From: Bog-756 sp963704615
GTDB taxonomy: Bacteria > Actinomycetota > Acidimicrobiia > Acidimicrobiales > RAAP-2
NCBI GenBank assembly: GCA_963704615.1
Contig: OY969923.1
Span: 3,162,001-3,226,000 of the forward strand
Length of the DNA stretch: 64,000 bases
Direction of reading: 5' to 3'
Positions 8,570-17,057 of the stretch are shown one piece after another; the stretch's first letter is position 1; each line of letters starts with the position of its first letter. A program made the translations under genes and the position numbers. Below the pieces are notes generated by a model that saw only the letters and a program-made list of their open reading frames with translations, searched no databases and had not been told where the DNA came from.

Positions 8570-10360
8570 TCAGTCCTCGACCGGCACCACCACTTGGTTG
8601 AGGTTGCCGTGCGAGCCACTGAAGTCGCCGTCCGACGGCCAGTCGGCGACGACCGAGTAGGTCGTGTTGCCCGTGGGCGCCGCCGGGTCGGTGAGAGTGC
8701 CCGGGGGTAGGTAGCACTGGGCCACGTCCTCGTCAGCAGAACCGTTGTCGAGGGGGATGACGTTCCCGCCCTGGCAGGTCTCCGTCCCGTCGGGCCCGGT
8801 GATGGTGAAGGTCACCGAGCCGCTCGGCGGACCGACCAGCGTCGACTCCCCACCGCCGTTTTCGGCCGTGACGGTCGCCGTCAGGGTGACCGCGTCGCCG
8901 TCGTTCGAGGGATTCTCGGACGAGGTGATGGTCGTGGTCGTCGAACCCTCGACCACGTGGAAGAGCTTCTTCTTGGCCGTGCTCCCGAAGTAGTTCCCGT
9001 CACCGAGGTAGGTGGCATAAGCCGTGTAGGCCCCGGTGAACTCACCACCGGCGACCTCCAGAATGGCCGTGTTACCGGTCAAAGGCTCGACGTCGCCCTG
9101 GCAACCGTTGTTGCCGTTGTCGTCGCTACCGCAGACGGTGATGTCAACGTTTCCGGTCGGCGGGTTGGTCGACGACGACAGCGGGGTCACCGTGGCGGTC
9201 ACCGGGAAGGTCTCACCGGTGGTGAGATTGTTGGGCACCGCCACCGTCGTGTCGGTGGAGAGCTCCTGGGCGTTCTCGTACAAGGTCGCCGAGGAAGTCT
9301 GATAGTTCGGGGACTGCAGCGTGGCCGTCACCGTGTAGTACACGATGGCCGGCAGGCCGTTGGCGAAGGAGCAGCTGGCCTGCCCCCCACTGAGGGCCAC
9401 GGTGTTGCCGCCGTCGCAGGTGAGCGAGTCCTTCGCCTTTGTCTGTCCGGCGGGGAGGATCAAGAACACGACGTTGCCGGTGGGCGTCCCGTTGGCCGAC
9501 GAAGCGGTCGCCGTAAAGGTGAGCGGGGTCCCCTGCGAGGACGTGCAGAAGTCGCCGTTGCAGGTGTCGGGGGTGGCGGCCAGGGTCAGGGTGGTCCCGG
9601 CCGGGGTGACGCTCTGCTTGACCTTTCCGGAGCTTCCGGCAAACTCGGTGTCCGAGCCGTAGGTGCCGGTCACGGTGTACGGAGAGCCCGCGGAGGTCAG
9701 ACCTTCGGAGATCACGCACTGGGCCACGCCGGAGACCACCGGAGCGGGGTTGGGCCCGTCACAAGTGACCCCGACAAAGGTGACCGAACCGGACAGCGTG
9801 CCCTGAGCCGGGCTCAGGATGCTCACGGCAGCGGAGAAGGTGACCGGGGCGCCCGTCGTTGTCGGGTTGCTCGACGAGGTCACGACCGTTGACGTATGGC
9901 CGGGATTGACCGTCTGGCTCAGGGAGCCGTTGCTCGGATTGTCGTTCGAATCGACGGTATCGGTATAGGCGACGCTCACCGAATACGGGGAGGCGCTGGC
10001 CAGCAGGCCGCCGCTGAAGGTGCACTGGGCAGTTCCCCCGGACAGGGTGAAGGTGTTGGTGGCACCATCGCAGGTCGGAGTGGACGAATCGGAACCGGTG
10101 ATGGTGAACACGACGGTCCCCGGGGGAGGATTGGGGACGTTCTTGCCGAGGGCCTTCACCGTGGCCGTGAAAGTCACCGCTTGACCTGTGACCGGCATGG
10201 CGACCGAGCTATGCACCGTCGTCGAGGTCGAGTACGGCGGAGCCGGCGCGGCACCGGCGGGGATGGCGAGAGCGGCCCCGACCAGCAGAGTGGCGACGCC
10301 AGCCACCACGGCCATGCGGACGGGCTTGACGAAGTGCCTCATCGAGTGAGTGAAATTCAT
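8570..10360 (-). CDS. Secreted protein with five Ig-like (Big_3-type) repeats
   Basis: The 596-residue protein begins with a signal peptide (basic MRHFVKPVR, hydrophobic core, cut near AGAAPAPP at about 38). It then consists of five Ig-like modules of about 100-115 residues, each starting with a TSTTV- or TLTL-type strand and NP, and carrying PPxGxVxF. Most modules contain a paired-cysteine pattern of the form TCDG...L.GG.A.C.F, suggesting one disulfide per module. No anchor or LPXTG-like motif is visible at the end (VVPVED), so it is probably released or bound non-covalently. It starts two bases after the preceding small secreted protein and ends before a strong terminator. A structural or adhesive surface role is inferred from the architecture only. 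Confidence 0.8.
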   Translation of the reverse strand: MNFTHSMRHFVKPVRMAVVAGVATLLVGAALAIPAGAAPAPPYSTSTTVHSSVAMPVTGQAVTFTATVKALGKNVPNPPPGTVVFTITGSDSSTPTCDGATNTFTLSGGTAQCTFSGGLLASASPYSVSVAYTDTVDSNDNPSNGSLSQTVNPGHTSTVVTSSSNPTTTGAPVTFSAAVSILSPAQGTLSGSVTFVGVTCDGPNPAPVVSGVAQCVISEGLTSAGSPYTVTGTYGSDTEFAGSSGKVKQSVTPAGTTLTLAATPDTCNGDFCTSSQGTPLTFTATASSANGTPTGNVVFLILPAGQTKAKDSLTCDGGNTVALSGGQASCSFANGLPAIVYYTVTATLQSPNYQTSSATLYENAQELSTDTTVAVPNNLTTGETFPVTATVTPLSSSTNPPTGNVDITVCGSDDNGNNGCQGDVEPLTGNTAILEVAGGEFTGAYTAYATYLGDGNYFGSTAKKKLFHVVEGSTTTTITSSENPSNDGDAVTLTATVTAENGGGESTLVGPPSGSVTFTITGPDGTETCQGGNVIPLDNGSADEDVAQCYLPPGTLTDPAAPTGNTTYSVVADWPSDGDFSGSHGNLNQVVVPVED

Positions 10361-10362
10361 TT

Positions 10363-10989
10363 TCAGCCTTCCTGGATGGTGACGGAGCCGGTAACCGAGC
10401 CGTGGGACTTACCGAATGTGAAGGATTTGAGACCCTTTGCCCCTCCGCATGCGCTGTTCAACAGGTAACCCGACTTCGCGGCCACCAGACCGGAGAAGGA
10501 GCCGCTTTCGCCCGACAGCGATCCGGCCGATGCCGACGCCGACGGAAGGTAAGCGGTCACCGTGTTGCCGTTCACGTCGTAATCGATGCTGGGCGAACTG
10601 AGGGACACGGTCGATGGGGCGACCGACCCACCGTGGCCCGTCCAATTGATGGTGCCGTTCAGGGTTGGAAGCCCATTCCCTCCCATCACATAGCCGCAGT
10701 TGTTTGTGCTCAAGGAGGCGGTCACAGTCATCGACCCCTTTTTGATCGTCACCCCGGAATCGGCCGGGTCTGTGCAGCGCTTGAGCTGGCTCTTGATCTT
10801 GAGGGTCGAAGCGCTCGACCCACCGTTGACCAGTGCCGGCGAGAAGGATGCACTCCCGGTCACAGCACAGGTGATGGATCCCGAATACTGAACGGGGCTC
10901 GCCGCCGCCGCTAGGCCGGACCCCACGCCGACACTGGTCCCGGCCACCAAGGCCAGGCCTCCGGCTACGAGCAAAACTCTGCGGAACAT
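10363..10989 (-). CDS. Small secreted protein of unknown function
   Basis: The 208-residue protein has a clear signal peptide (MFRRVLLVAGG, hydrophobic core, cut near AAAASPV at about 31). The mature part is Ser/Gly/Thr-rich and predicted to be mainly beta-strand, with four cysteines (ITC, KRC, NNC, SAC) that could make two disulfides. I do not recognise the family. It is the first gene of a two-gene operon, two bases upstream of the Ig-repeat protein, so the two probably work together at the cell surface. The C-terminal segment GSVTGSVTIQ is a typical closing strand of a beta-sandwich. Confidence 0.7.
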   Translation of the reverse strand: MFRRVLLVAGGLALVAGTSVGVGSGLAAAASPVQYSGSITCAVTGSASFSPALVNGGSSASTLKIKSQLKRCTDPADSGVTIKKGSMTVTASLSTNNCGYVMGGNGLPTLNGTINWTGHGGSVAPSTVSLSSPSIDYDVNGNTVTAYLPSASASAGSLSGESGSFSGLVAAKSGYLLNSACGGAKGLKSFTFGKSHGSVTGSVTIQEG

Positions 10990-11338
10990 GGCAACTGCCT
11001 TCCTCGGCGCGCGCGCCGAACCTCATCATTTGTGTCAAACACCCGCCGGCGGTACCCCGACTGTCCGCCGCCGTACGGAACCACTCGCGGATTGTAGAGC
11101 ATCGGGACTGACAGAACACTCGTCAAATTTGATAATTGACAGAGTCTGAGACCTTTTAATGAGCCACGAACACGGACTGTGCCCATGCGACGGTGACGGA
11201 GCGTGCGAATCGGGCCCTTAGTTGACCGAGAGTGACGTCCTCAGAACGACCGCACCTCCCGGTCAGCGGAGGGTTGCACGGAGCGCCTTGGCCGGGCGCC
11301 CCGGGGCTCCCGGACCGGCAAAGACTCAGGCCCCGGGC
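10990..11338. other. Non-coding gap between two minus-strand units
   Basis: About 350 bp with no convincing gene. The part near 10990-11160 is AT-richer and probably contains the promoter of the small secreted protein; a TACAAT on the minus strand near 11092 is a possible -10, but no -35 at proper spacing is visible. The rest is featureless. Confidence 0.4.
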
Positions 11339-12433
11339 TCACCACAAGGCGTTCCAATCATCCGGCGCGAGCCAGCCCCGAGGGTTCTGGACCTGGTCAC
11401 GTGGAACCCGGAGCGACTCGGCATCGATGAAGGTGGGCCGGTCGAACCCGGCCCTCTTCCAATGGCGGAGCGGCACCGACCTCCAGTCCCGGCTCTTCGA
11501 GCCTCCCTCCGAGTAACCGGGCCGGACCAGCAGGTGGGTCGCGGAGCCGGCCACCACCACACAACGACGCGCCTTCCCCTCGAGGTCAGGACGGGCCGGC
11601 CCGTCGAGCTCGGGACGAGTGAGATCGGCGGTGTCGAAGGGCACCCAGACGAAGACGACGCCGCCGGCCCAGGGATCACCTCGATCGAACTCCTCCTCTT
11701 GGGCCGGAGTGAGAGTGGCCCGACGGGTCAACGGGGGCGTCACTGCGCCCGCCGGTGATCCGGTCCGCCCCGGTCCGGGATCGGCGGCGGACGATCGGCC
11801 GGAACGCTCCTGTTTCCGTGCTCGACGCACCTGCTCCCCCGCCTTGCGGTTCGCCGCCATCTTCTTCCTGCGTTCTTCGGCGTCCTTCTGCTTTTTCAAC
11901 CGCCGTGCCTCGCGCTGCTCGGCCGAAGGAGTGTCAGGCAGGCGGGGTGCGGGCCTGGAACCGCTGGGGGTCAAATGTTGGGACCACTCGGTGAGGTCGA
12001 AACGCCGGTCGGTGGCCACGATGTCGAAGCACAGATCCGAAGCGGGCATCTGGCTGTCGGCCACCGAGGCCAGCAGGACGGCGATGGTGGTGTCGGAGAA
12101 GCTCTCCCGTACTCGATCGAGGGCGGCGAGCAGCTGTTCCCGGGTCGGATCGTCCGAGTCGTCGCCCAACTCCTCGATGGTGCGGGCCAGACAGTCGTCG
12201 GCAATGGCCGCGGCGACAAAAGGGACCACGGCGCGGTAGGGGGTGCGGCCCACGGCTGCGATCGGGTCGTGGACCTTGCGCAGGGCGTTGGCGGCGTTGC
12301 GCACCCCGACTGGCACGGCCAGCCTTGGGTCCGAGATCGAGGCCAACGCAGCTTTCAGCTCGTCCCTGCCCACCTTGGACACTGCGGCCCGCAGCATGAT
12401 CGATCGATCGTGGTCGGTGACGCCGGCTTCCAT
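11339..12433 (-). CDS. Unrecognised protein: helical N-terminus, charged linker, SH3-like C-terminus
   Basis: The 364-residue protein starts at ATG 12433, which has an excellent GAGAGGAG ribosome site; an in-frame ATG at 12520 lacks one. Residues 1-165 are helical with many conserved-looking hydrophobic positions. Residues 175-225 form a very basic/acidic coiled segment (RLKKQKDAEERRKKMAANRK). Residues 265-364 look like a compact beta fold: GGVVFVWVPFD, RRCVVVAG, THLLVRPGY, WRSVPL, then a helix ending DDWNALW. That C-terminal layout recalls PemK/MazF-like SH3 barrels, but I see no antitoxin next to it, so a toxin role is not supported. It is divergent from the small acidic protein at 12600. 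Confidence 0.6.
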   Translation of the reverse strand: MEAGVTDHDRSIMLRAAVSKVGRDELKAALASISDPRLAVPVGVRNAANALRKVHDPIAAVGRTPYRAVVPFVAAAIADDCLARTIEELGDDSDDPTREQLLAALDRVRESFSDTTIAVLLASVADSQMPASDLCFDIVATDRRFDLTEWSQHLTPSGSRPAPRLPDTPSAEQREARRLKKQKDAEERRKKMAANRKAGEQVRRARKQERSGRSSAADPGPGRTGSPAGAVTPPLTRRATLTPAQEEEFDRGDPWAGGVVFVWVPFDTADLTRPELDGPARPDLEGKARRCVVVAGSATHLLVRPGYSEGGSKSRDWRSVPLRHWKRAGFDRPTFIDAESLRVPRDQVQNPRGWLAPDDWNALW

Positions 12434-12599
12434 GAACGCTCCTCTCGGTGGCGGCCCACGACCCGTGAGCGGTGCCGGTGCGCTCATCATCGCAGGTCGC
12501 GGTCGCGCCTCGACCGTCATCGGGCGGCGCTGGCCTCAGGAGCGGGCCCCGGTGGGGAAGATCGAGGGATTCGACGGCGTTGTACCTGGTGAGTGAGGT

Positions 12600-13073
12600 G
12601 TGACGGGTCAGGAAGGAGCAAGCCCGAGTAGATTGGACTACTTGGACAACAAATTTATGGAACAGATGAAAAGCGAAGAAGTGGGGCCACCGAACATGGA
12701 CCAGATGAACGAGCCGGAGGCCGAGGGGCCCAGCGGCGCAACCCCGGGGGACATGCTGCGCGCTCTGCCCGCCGAAGCCCAGACCCGAGGATCCCGATTC
12801 GTGTCGGCCCAGGCCATGCAGGCCCGGCTCTTCTCGGTGTACGACGCCGCCGCCGCGGCCGAGGATGCCCTGGCCCTGGTCCAGCAGCAGCTGACCCTGA
12901 CCCTCAACCGGGGGTACTACGACGCCGACGAGATCGAGAGCATGGCCGACCAGCTGGATTCCCTGCTGGCTCTCGATTCCCTCGAGCTGTCGGTGGACGA
13001 GCTGTCGGTGGACGAGCTGGCGGCCGTGGACGAGCTGGCGGGCCAGCAAGACCTGGTCTCCGAGGAGGAGTAG
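12600..13073 (+). CDS. Small acidic protein of unknown function
   Basis: The 157-residue protein has a disordered, charged N-terminus, a helical centre (residues 62-110, RFVSAQAMQARLFSVYDAA) and a strongly acidic C-terminus with the repeated LSVDE unit, encoded by a duplicated 15-bp stretch near 12985-13014. The start is uncertain: GTG 12600 is the longest, TTG 12633 follows an AGGAAGGAG, and ATG 12657 and 12666 are possible. I recognise no family. The gene faces away from the 364-residue protein across a short control region and is convergent with the F420-type oxidoreductase. Confidence 0.6.
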   Translation: MTGQEGASPSRLDYLDNKFMEQMKSEEVGPPNMDQMNEPEAEGPSGATPGDMLRALPAEAQTRGSRFVSAQAMQARLFSVYDAAAAAEDALALVQQQLTLTLNRGYYDADEIESMADQLDSLLALDSLELSVDELSVDELAAVDELAGQQDLVSEEE

Positions 13074-13122
13074 CGGGAGGAGAGGCGGTCCAGCCACAGA
13101 GCCGCCCGTCCCACTCAGATCA

Positions 13123-14172
13123 TCAGCCGATCAGCTGTTTGACCTTGGCGATCACGTCGGTTGGGCGCTGGTCGCCCACGGGGACGGGCAGGACCTGCAG
13201 GTGGGTCACGCCCGCCTCTCCGAACCCGGCGATGCGCTCGGCCACGTAGCTTTCGGGACCACACAGCGAGGTCGCTTCGAGCAACTCGTCGGGCACCAGA
13301 GCTTCGGCTTCGGTCTTCTTACCTTGCAGGTAGAGGTCCTGAATCTTTTCGGCCTCCTCCTCGAAACCGTACCGGCGCACCACGTCGTTGTAGAAGTTCT
13401 TTCCCTTGGCGCCCATCCCCCCGACGTAGAGGGCCACCATCGGACGGGCCAGATTGCGGAGACCGATGACCTCGTCTCCCTCACCGATGGCCACCACGCC
13501 GCCCACCGTGATCTGCAAGGGAGGGAGGGCGGGATCACGCTTGCTCCGGCCGGCATCGAGGGACGGACCCCACACGTCCCGCACCTTGCCCGGCATGAAC
13601 AGCATGGGAATCCACCCGTCGGCCACCTCGGCCGCCATGGCCACGTTCTTCTCCCCCAAAGCGGCCACCCAGATGGGGATGGTCGGGCGCACCGGGTGGG
13701 CGATGATCTTCAGGGCCTTGCCCAACCCGGTGCCCTCGCCGGCCGGCAGGGGCATCGTGTAGTAGGCGCCTTCGTGCACCAGCGGGCCCTGGCGGGCCCA
13801 CACCTGGCGGCACACGTCGATGATCTCGCGGGTGCGGCCGACGGGCGCGGTGAAAGGGACCCCGTGCCAGCCTTCGATGACCTGGGGTCCCGAGGAGCCC
13901 AGGCCGAGCTGGAAACGGCCGTCGGACAGGGTGTCGATCCCCGCCGCGGTCATGGCGATGAGGGTGGGGGTCCGGGTGTAGATGGGCAGGATGGCGGAAC
14001 CGATCTCGACTCGTTCGGTGAGGGCGGCCAGGTAGCCCATGAGACTGGGGCTGTCCAGGCCGTAGGCCTCGGCCACCCACACCAGGTCCAAGCCGGCCTT
14101 CTCCCACTCGGCGACGTCAGCCGCCGCCTGGCGGAACCCGCCGGAGTAGCTGAGCACGGTGCTGATTTTCAT
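13123..14172 (-). CDS. LLM-class F420-dependent oxidoreductase
   Basis: The 349-residue protein has the bacterial luciferase-like TIM barrel: the first strand MKISTVLSYSGG, then DLVWVAEAYG, RVEIGSAILPIYTRTP, the flavin-binding GRFQLGLGSSG, and PIWVAALGEK. Such enzymes in actinobacteria use reduced F420 or FMN to reduce or oxidise small organic substrates. ATG 14172 has an AGGGAG site and overlaps the thioesterase stop codon (ATGA); the frame is open further upstream to 14337 but without a good start. It is the last gene of a probable four-gene operon with pdxH, acyl-CoA dehydrogenase and thioesterase. Cofactor choice is inferred from the family. Confidence 0.9.
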   Translation of the reverse strand: MKISTVLSYSGGFRQAAADVAEWEKAGLDLVWVAEAYGLDSPSLMGYLAALTERVEIGSAILPIYTRTPTLIAMTAAGIDTLSDGRFQLGLGSSGPQVIEGWHGVPFTAPVGRTREIIDVCRQVWARQGPLVHEGAYYTMPLPAGEGTGLGKALKIIAHPVRPTIPIWVAALGEKNVAMAAEVADGWIPMLFMPGKVRDVWGPSLDAGRSKRDPALPPLQITVGGVVAIGEGDEVIGLRNLARPMVALYVGGMGAKGKNFYNDVVRRYGFEEEAEKIQDLYLQGKKTEAEALVPDELLEATSLCGPESYVAERIAGFGEAGVTHLQVLPVPVGDQRPTDVIAKVKQLIG

Positions 14173-15014
14173 CGGTTCTCCCTGATCTGCGAGCGGATGC
14201 GGTCCTCGTCCCAGAAACGCACGCTCATCGACTGGCTGGCCGTGGCCAATAGGGATCCCTGCTGCGACCAGAGGTAGGCGACACCTTGCCCGTACCCGTC
14301 GACCAGGGCCTGGATGCGGATGTCGCACAGGACCCACTCGGTGGGCTCGAGTTGGACCACCCGCAGCGTGTTGTCGAGGCTGCGGGACATCACCCGCCGG
14401 CCCAAGGGCTGGGACACCCCGCCGGAGACGTAGTCACCGATGATGGCCAGGGTGGCCGCCGACGGCTCGAGGTGGCCGGGCACCCGGGCCCACAGGGCGC
14501 TGCCGGGATCGCCCGAATCGCTCGCGCCGGTGGTGATCTCCTCGAAGGACAGCCCGGCGGCCAGCCGCACGTCGATGCGGTCGAAGATCGATGTCGACGA
14601 GAAATCGGGGATCCGCCGGGGCGGGCACTCCTCGGGCGGAGGCACGACGGGAGGGGTGACCCACACGCCACCGGCGTCGAGCGAGCCCGGCAGACCCACG
14701 GCGGCGTTGACGGTCAGGATCTCCCTGCCGTCGACGGTGCCGACCACCCGGCCCTGGGTGATGCGGCGCCCGACGGCGGCCAGCGTCACCGTCAGATCGA
14801 GGACCGAGTGGGTCGGTGCGTAGGACAAGTACTGGGCCGTCGACCAGACGGTCGGGCGGCCCGACGCCGCCTCGAGGGCGACCAGGGCGGCGCCCAGCCC
14901 GCACCCCCCGAACAGGAATTTGCCCGGCGTGGTCAGCTCGGGAACCACGGTGAGCCGCCAGTGCAGGTCGTCACCCCTCGGCTCCATGCCGAGAAATTGC
15001 TGGGCGTTGGTCAC
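14169..15014 (-). CDS. TesB-like acyl-CoA thioesterase (double hotdog)
   Basis: The 281-residue protein starts at GTG 15014 (VTNAQQFLGM). It has two hotdog halves: residues 20-100 with LFGGCGLGAALVALEAASG and WSTAQYLSYAP, and residues 160-280 with GDYVSGGVSQPLGRR and SLDNTLRV. The family hydrolyses acyl-CoA thioesters. The adjacent acyl-CoA dehydrogenase and the ATGA overlap with the F420-type oxidoreductase suggest a shared fatty-acyl or xenobiotic acyl degradation pathway. The reading frame is open to 15302, overlapping the acyl-CoA dehydrogenase, but that part has no resemblance to a thioesterase and is better explained as shadow. Confidence 0.82.
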   Translation of the reverse strand: MTNAQQFLGMEPRGDDLHWRLTVVPELTTPGKFLFGGCGLGAALVALEAASGRPTVWSTAQYLSYAPTHSVLDLTVTLAAVGRRITQGRVVGTVDGREILTVNAAVGLPGSLDAGGVWVTPPVVPPPEECPPRRIPDFSSTSIFDRIDVRLAAGLSFEEITTGASDSGDPGSALWARVPGHLEPSAATLAIIGDYVSGGVSQPLGRRVMSRSLDNTLRVVQLEPTEWVLCDIRIQALVDGYGQGVAYLWSQQGSLLATASQSMSVRFWDEDRIRSQIRENR

Positions 15015-15072
15015 CCGGTCGACGTCCGGCCGGCCTCGACCGCACCTGAGCGGCCCGGCCCCAGCGCGCCTG

Positions 15073-16281
15073 TCAATTGCGCGGCACCTTGGACCAGGGC
15101 AGCTCCTTGTCGACCCGAACGTCGCCGGGCAGCCCGAGGATCCTCTCTCCGAGGATGTTTCGCTGGATCTCGGAGGTACCGCCCTCGATCGAGTTGGCCC
15201 GTGACCGGATGAACATCTTGCGGGCGGACCCCGGCGGACCGACCAGGCCCAGCCCCTCGGCCCGCCGCATGGTGTAGTCGTAGCCGACCGTGGCCTCCGC
15301 ACCCAGCAGGTCGACGCACAGCTCGTAGATGCGCTTGTTGACCTCGGCGAACATGAGCTTGGCGATCGAGCCCTCGGGGCCGGGGTTGCCGGCCTTGCGG
15401 TTCTGGCCGGCCCGCATGTTGGTCAGCCGCAGCACCTCGGCCTCGATCCACGACTGAGCCAGCCGGTCGCGATCAACGGCATTCCGACCGTGTCCGGGGT
15501 CCTGCCAGATCCGCAGAGCCTCGGCGATCGGCCCCGACCCGCGTGCCGGTGAGCCGACCCCACCCCCGATGGTGGTGCGCTCGTTGGACAGGGTGGTCAT
15601 GGCCACCCGCCAGCCCTCGCCGACATCGCCGATGCGGTCGCCGTCGGGAACCCGCACCTCGGTGAGGTAGACCTCGTTGAATTCGGCCTCACCGGTCATC
15701 TGGCGCAATGGGCGTACGTCCACCCCCGGTGCGTGCATGTCGAGGGCGAAGTAGGTGAGTCCCTTGTGCTTGGGCGCCTCGGGATCGGTGCGGGCCACCA
15801 ACATGCCCCGGTCGGCGATGTGGGCGAACGTGTTCCAGACCTTCTGCCCGGTGATCACCCACTCGTCGCCGTCGAGGACGGCCCGGGTGGCCAGCCCGGC
15901 CAGGTCAGAGCCGGCTCCGGGCTCGCTGAACAACTGGCACCACGAGTCCTCGCCGGTGAAGGAGCGACACAACAGCCGATGGCGCAGCTGGTCGGATCCG
16001 TGGGTGACCATGGTGGGACCGGCCATGGTGAGCCCGAAGAAGTTGGACGCCCCGGGCGGAGTGGCGCCGGCGGCGGCCAGGCGGCGGTCGACCTCCCGCT
16101 GCAGATCGGGCCGGAGGCCGAGCCCGCCGTACCCGGCGGGGAAGGAGACCCAAGCCAGTCCGAGGTCGTACTGGCGGGCACGGAACTTGTCCACCGGTGC
16201 CGTGCGGGGGTCTACCTCGGCCAGTAGCTGGTCGGTGCGCTCTTGGACCAGCGTCCCGTCGTCTGCCATGTCCTTGAACAT
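15073..16281 (-). CDS. Acyl-CoA dehydrogenase
   Basis: The 402-residue flavoenzyme introduces a 2,3-double bond into acyl-CoA and passes electrons to ETF. Seen are the N-terminal helical domain with FPAGYGGLG, the middle-domain signature CQLFSEPGAGSDLAGL and the FAD-contacting VITGQKVWNTFAH, and the C-terminal helical domain ending RRAEGLGL...EGGTSEIQRNILGERILGLPGD, which carries the family's typical terminal helix. ATG 16281 gives the expected size; the frame continues upstream into pdxH but without similarity. It lies 49 bp after pdxH and 58 bp before the thioesterase, in the same direction. The substrate is unknown. Confidence 0.93.
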   Translation of the reverse strand: MFKDMADDGTLVQERTDQLLAEVDPRTAPVDKFRARQYDLGLAWVSFPAGYGGLGLRPDLQREVDRRLAAAGATPPGASNFFGLTMAGPTMVTHGSDQLRHRLLCRSFTGEDSWCQLFSEPGAGSDLAGLATRAVLDGDEWVITGQKVWNTFAHIADRGMLVARTDPEAPKHKGLTYFALDMHAPGVDVRPLRQMTGEAEFNEVYLTEVRVPDGDRIGDVGEGWRVAMTTLSNERTTIGGGVGSPARGSGPIAEALRIWQDPGHGRNAVDRDRLAQSWIEAEVLRLTNMRAGQNRKAGNPGPEGSIAKLMFAEVNKRIYELCVDLLGAEATVGYDYTMRRAEGLGLVGPPGSARKMFIRSRANSIEGGTSEIQRNILGERILGLPGDVRVDKELPWSKVPRN

Positions 16282-16330
16282 ACTGCGGCCCACGCTGTGG
16301 TTCGCCGCCACCGGTCGTCGGACCTCCGCC

Positions 16331-16942
16331 TCAGGGCTGAAGACGGGAGACCCGCCACCCGCCGTGCTTCCGGGTGTAACGAAGCCGGTCGTGGAGGCGG
16401 TCCTCGCGGTTCTGCCAGAACTCATAGAGGTGGGGCCTGATCCGGAGGCCGCCCCACCACGGCGGCCGCGGGACCTCCCGTCCGGCGTAGGCCGCTTCGA
16501 GCTCCTGGGCCCTGGCGTCCAACAGCTGACGACTCTCGATGGTCTCGCTCTGGTGCGAGGCCAGGGCACCGATCTGTCCCCCGCGGGGTCGGGTGGCGAA
16601 GTAGGCGTCGGACTCCTCGTCGCTGGCCCGCTCGACGGATCCCTCGATCCGCACCTGGCGCCCTTGGGGCTGCCAGTAGAAGAGCAAAGCGGCATGGGGG
16701 TTGTCGATGAGCTCACGGCCCTTGCGGCTGTGGAGATTGGTGTGAAAGACGAACCCGTCCGGCCCCCACGACTTGAGCAACACCATCCGCACCGATGGTC
16801 GGCCCTCTCGGTCGGCCGAGGCCACCGCCATCGCCTCGGGGCTCGCCACCGCGGCTGCGGCGTCGTCGAACCACCGGCCGAACTGCACCACAGGATCGGG
16901 GTCGACGGCTTCTTCGCGCAGCGGTTCGAAGGCATCGTCCAT
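16331..16942 (-). CDS. pdxH: Pyridoxamine 5'-phosphate oxidase
   Basis: The 203-residue protein oxidises pyridoxamine or pyridoxine 5'-phosphate to pyridoxal 5'-phosphate with FMN, the last step of the B6 salvage route. It shows the full PdxH layout: PVVQFGRWFDDA, the FMN-binding GRPSVRMVLLKSW, FVFHTNLHSRKGREL, FYWQPQGRQVRIEGSVE, SHQSETI, and the conserved C-terminus RLRYTRKHGGWRVSRLQP. The full set of conserved residues distinguishes it from general PPOX proteins. Start ATG 16942 fits the family length. It is divergent from the aminotransferase gene, itself a PLP enzyme. Confidence 0.93.
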   Translation of the reverse strand: MDDAFEPLREEAVDPDPVVQFGRWFDDAAAAVASPEAMAVASADREGRPSVRMVLLKSWGPDGFVFHTNLHSRKGRELIDNPHAALLFYWQPQGRQVRIEGSVERASDEESDAYFATRPRGGQIGALASHQSETIESRQLLDARAQELEAAYAGREVPRPPWWGGLRIRPHLYEFWQNREDRLHDRLRYTRKHGGWRVSRLQP

Positions 16943-17057
16943 GGGCTCGACCCTAATGATGCGACGGGGGGAACGAGAATGATGCGACGAGGGAACGAGG
17001 CCGACGCCGAAAAAGCTCGGCGTCGGCTCTGAGCGGGCCGCTGTAGATTCCGATGTC

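Noticed and set aside
8361..8717. Minus-strand frame between katA and the Ig-like gene
   Set aside because: It crosses the promoter, dyad and terminator hairpin and has no start with a ribosome site.
11339..12433. Toxin-antitoxin module with the acidic protein at 12600
   Set aside because: The SH3-like C-terminus is suggestive only, the N-terminal half is unlike known toxins, and the genes are divergent. It is kept as a hypothesis in the findings, not as an annotation.
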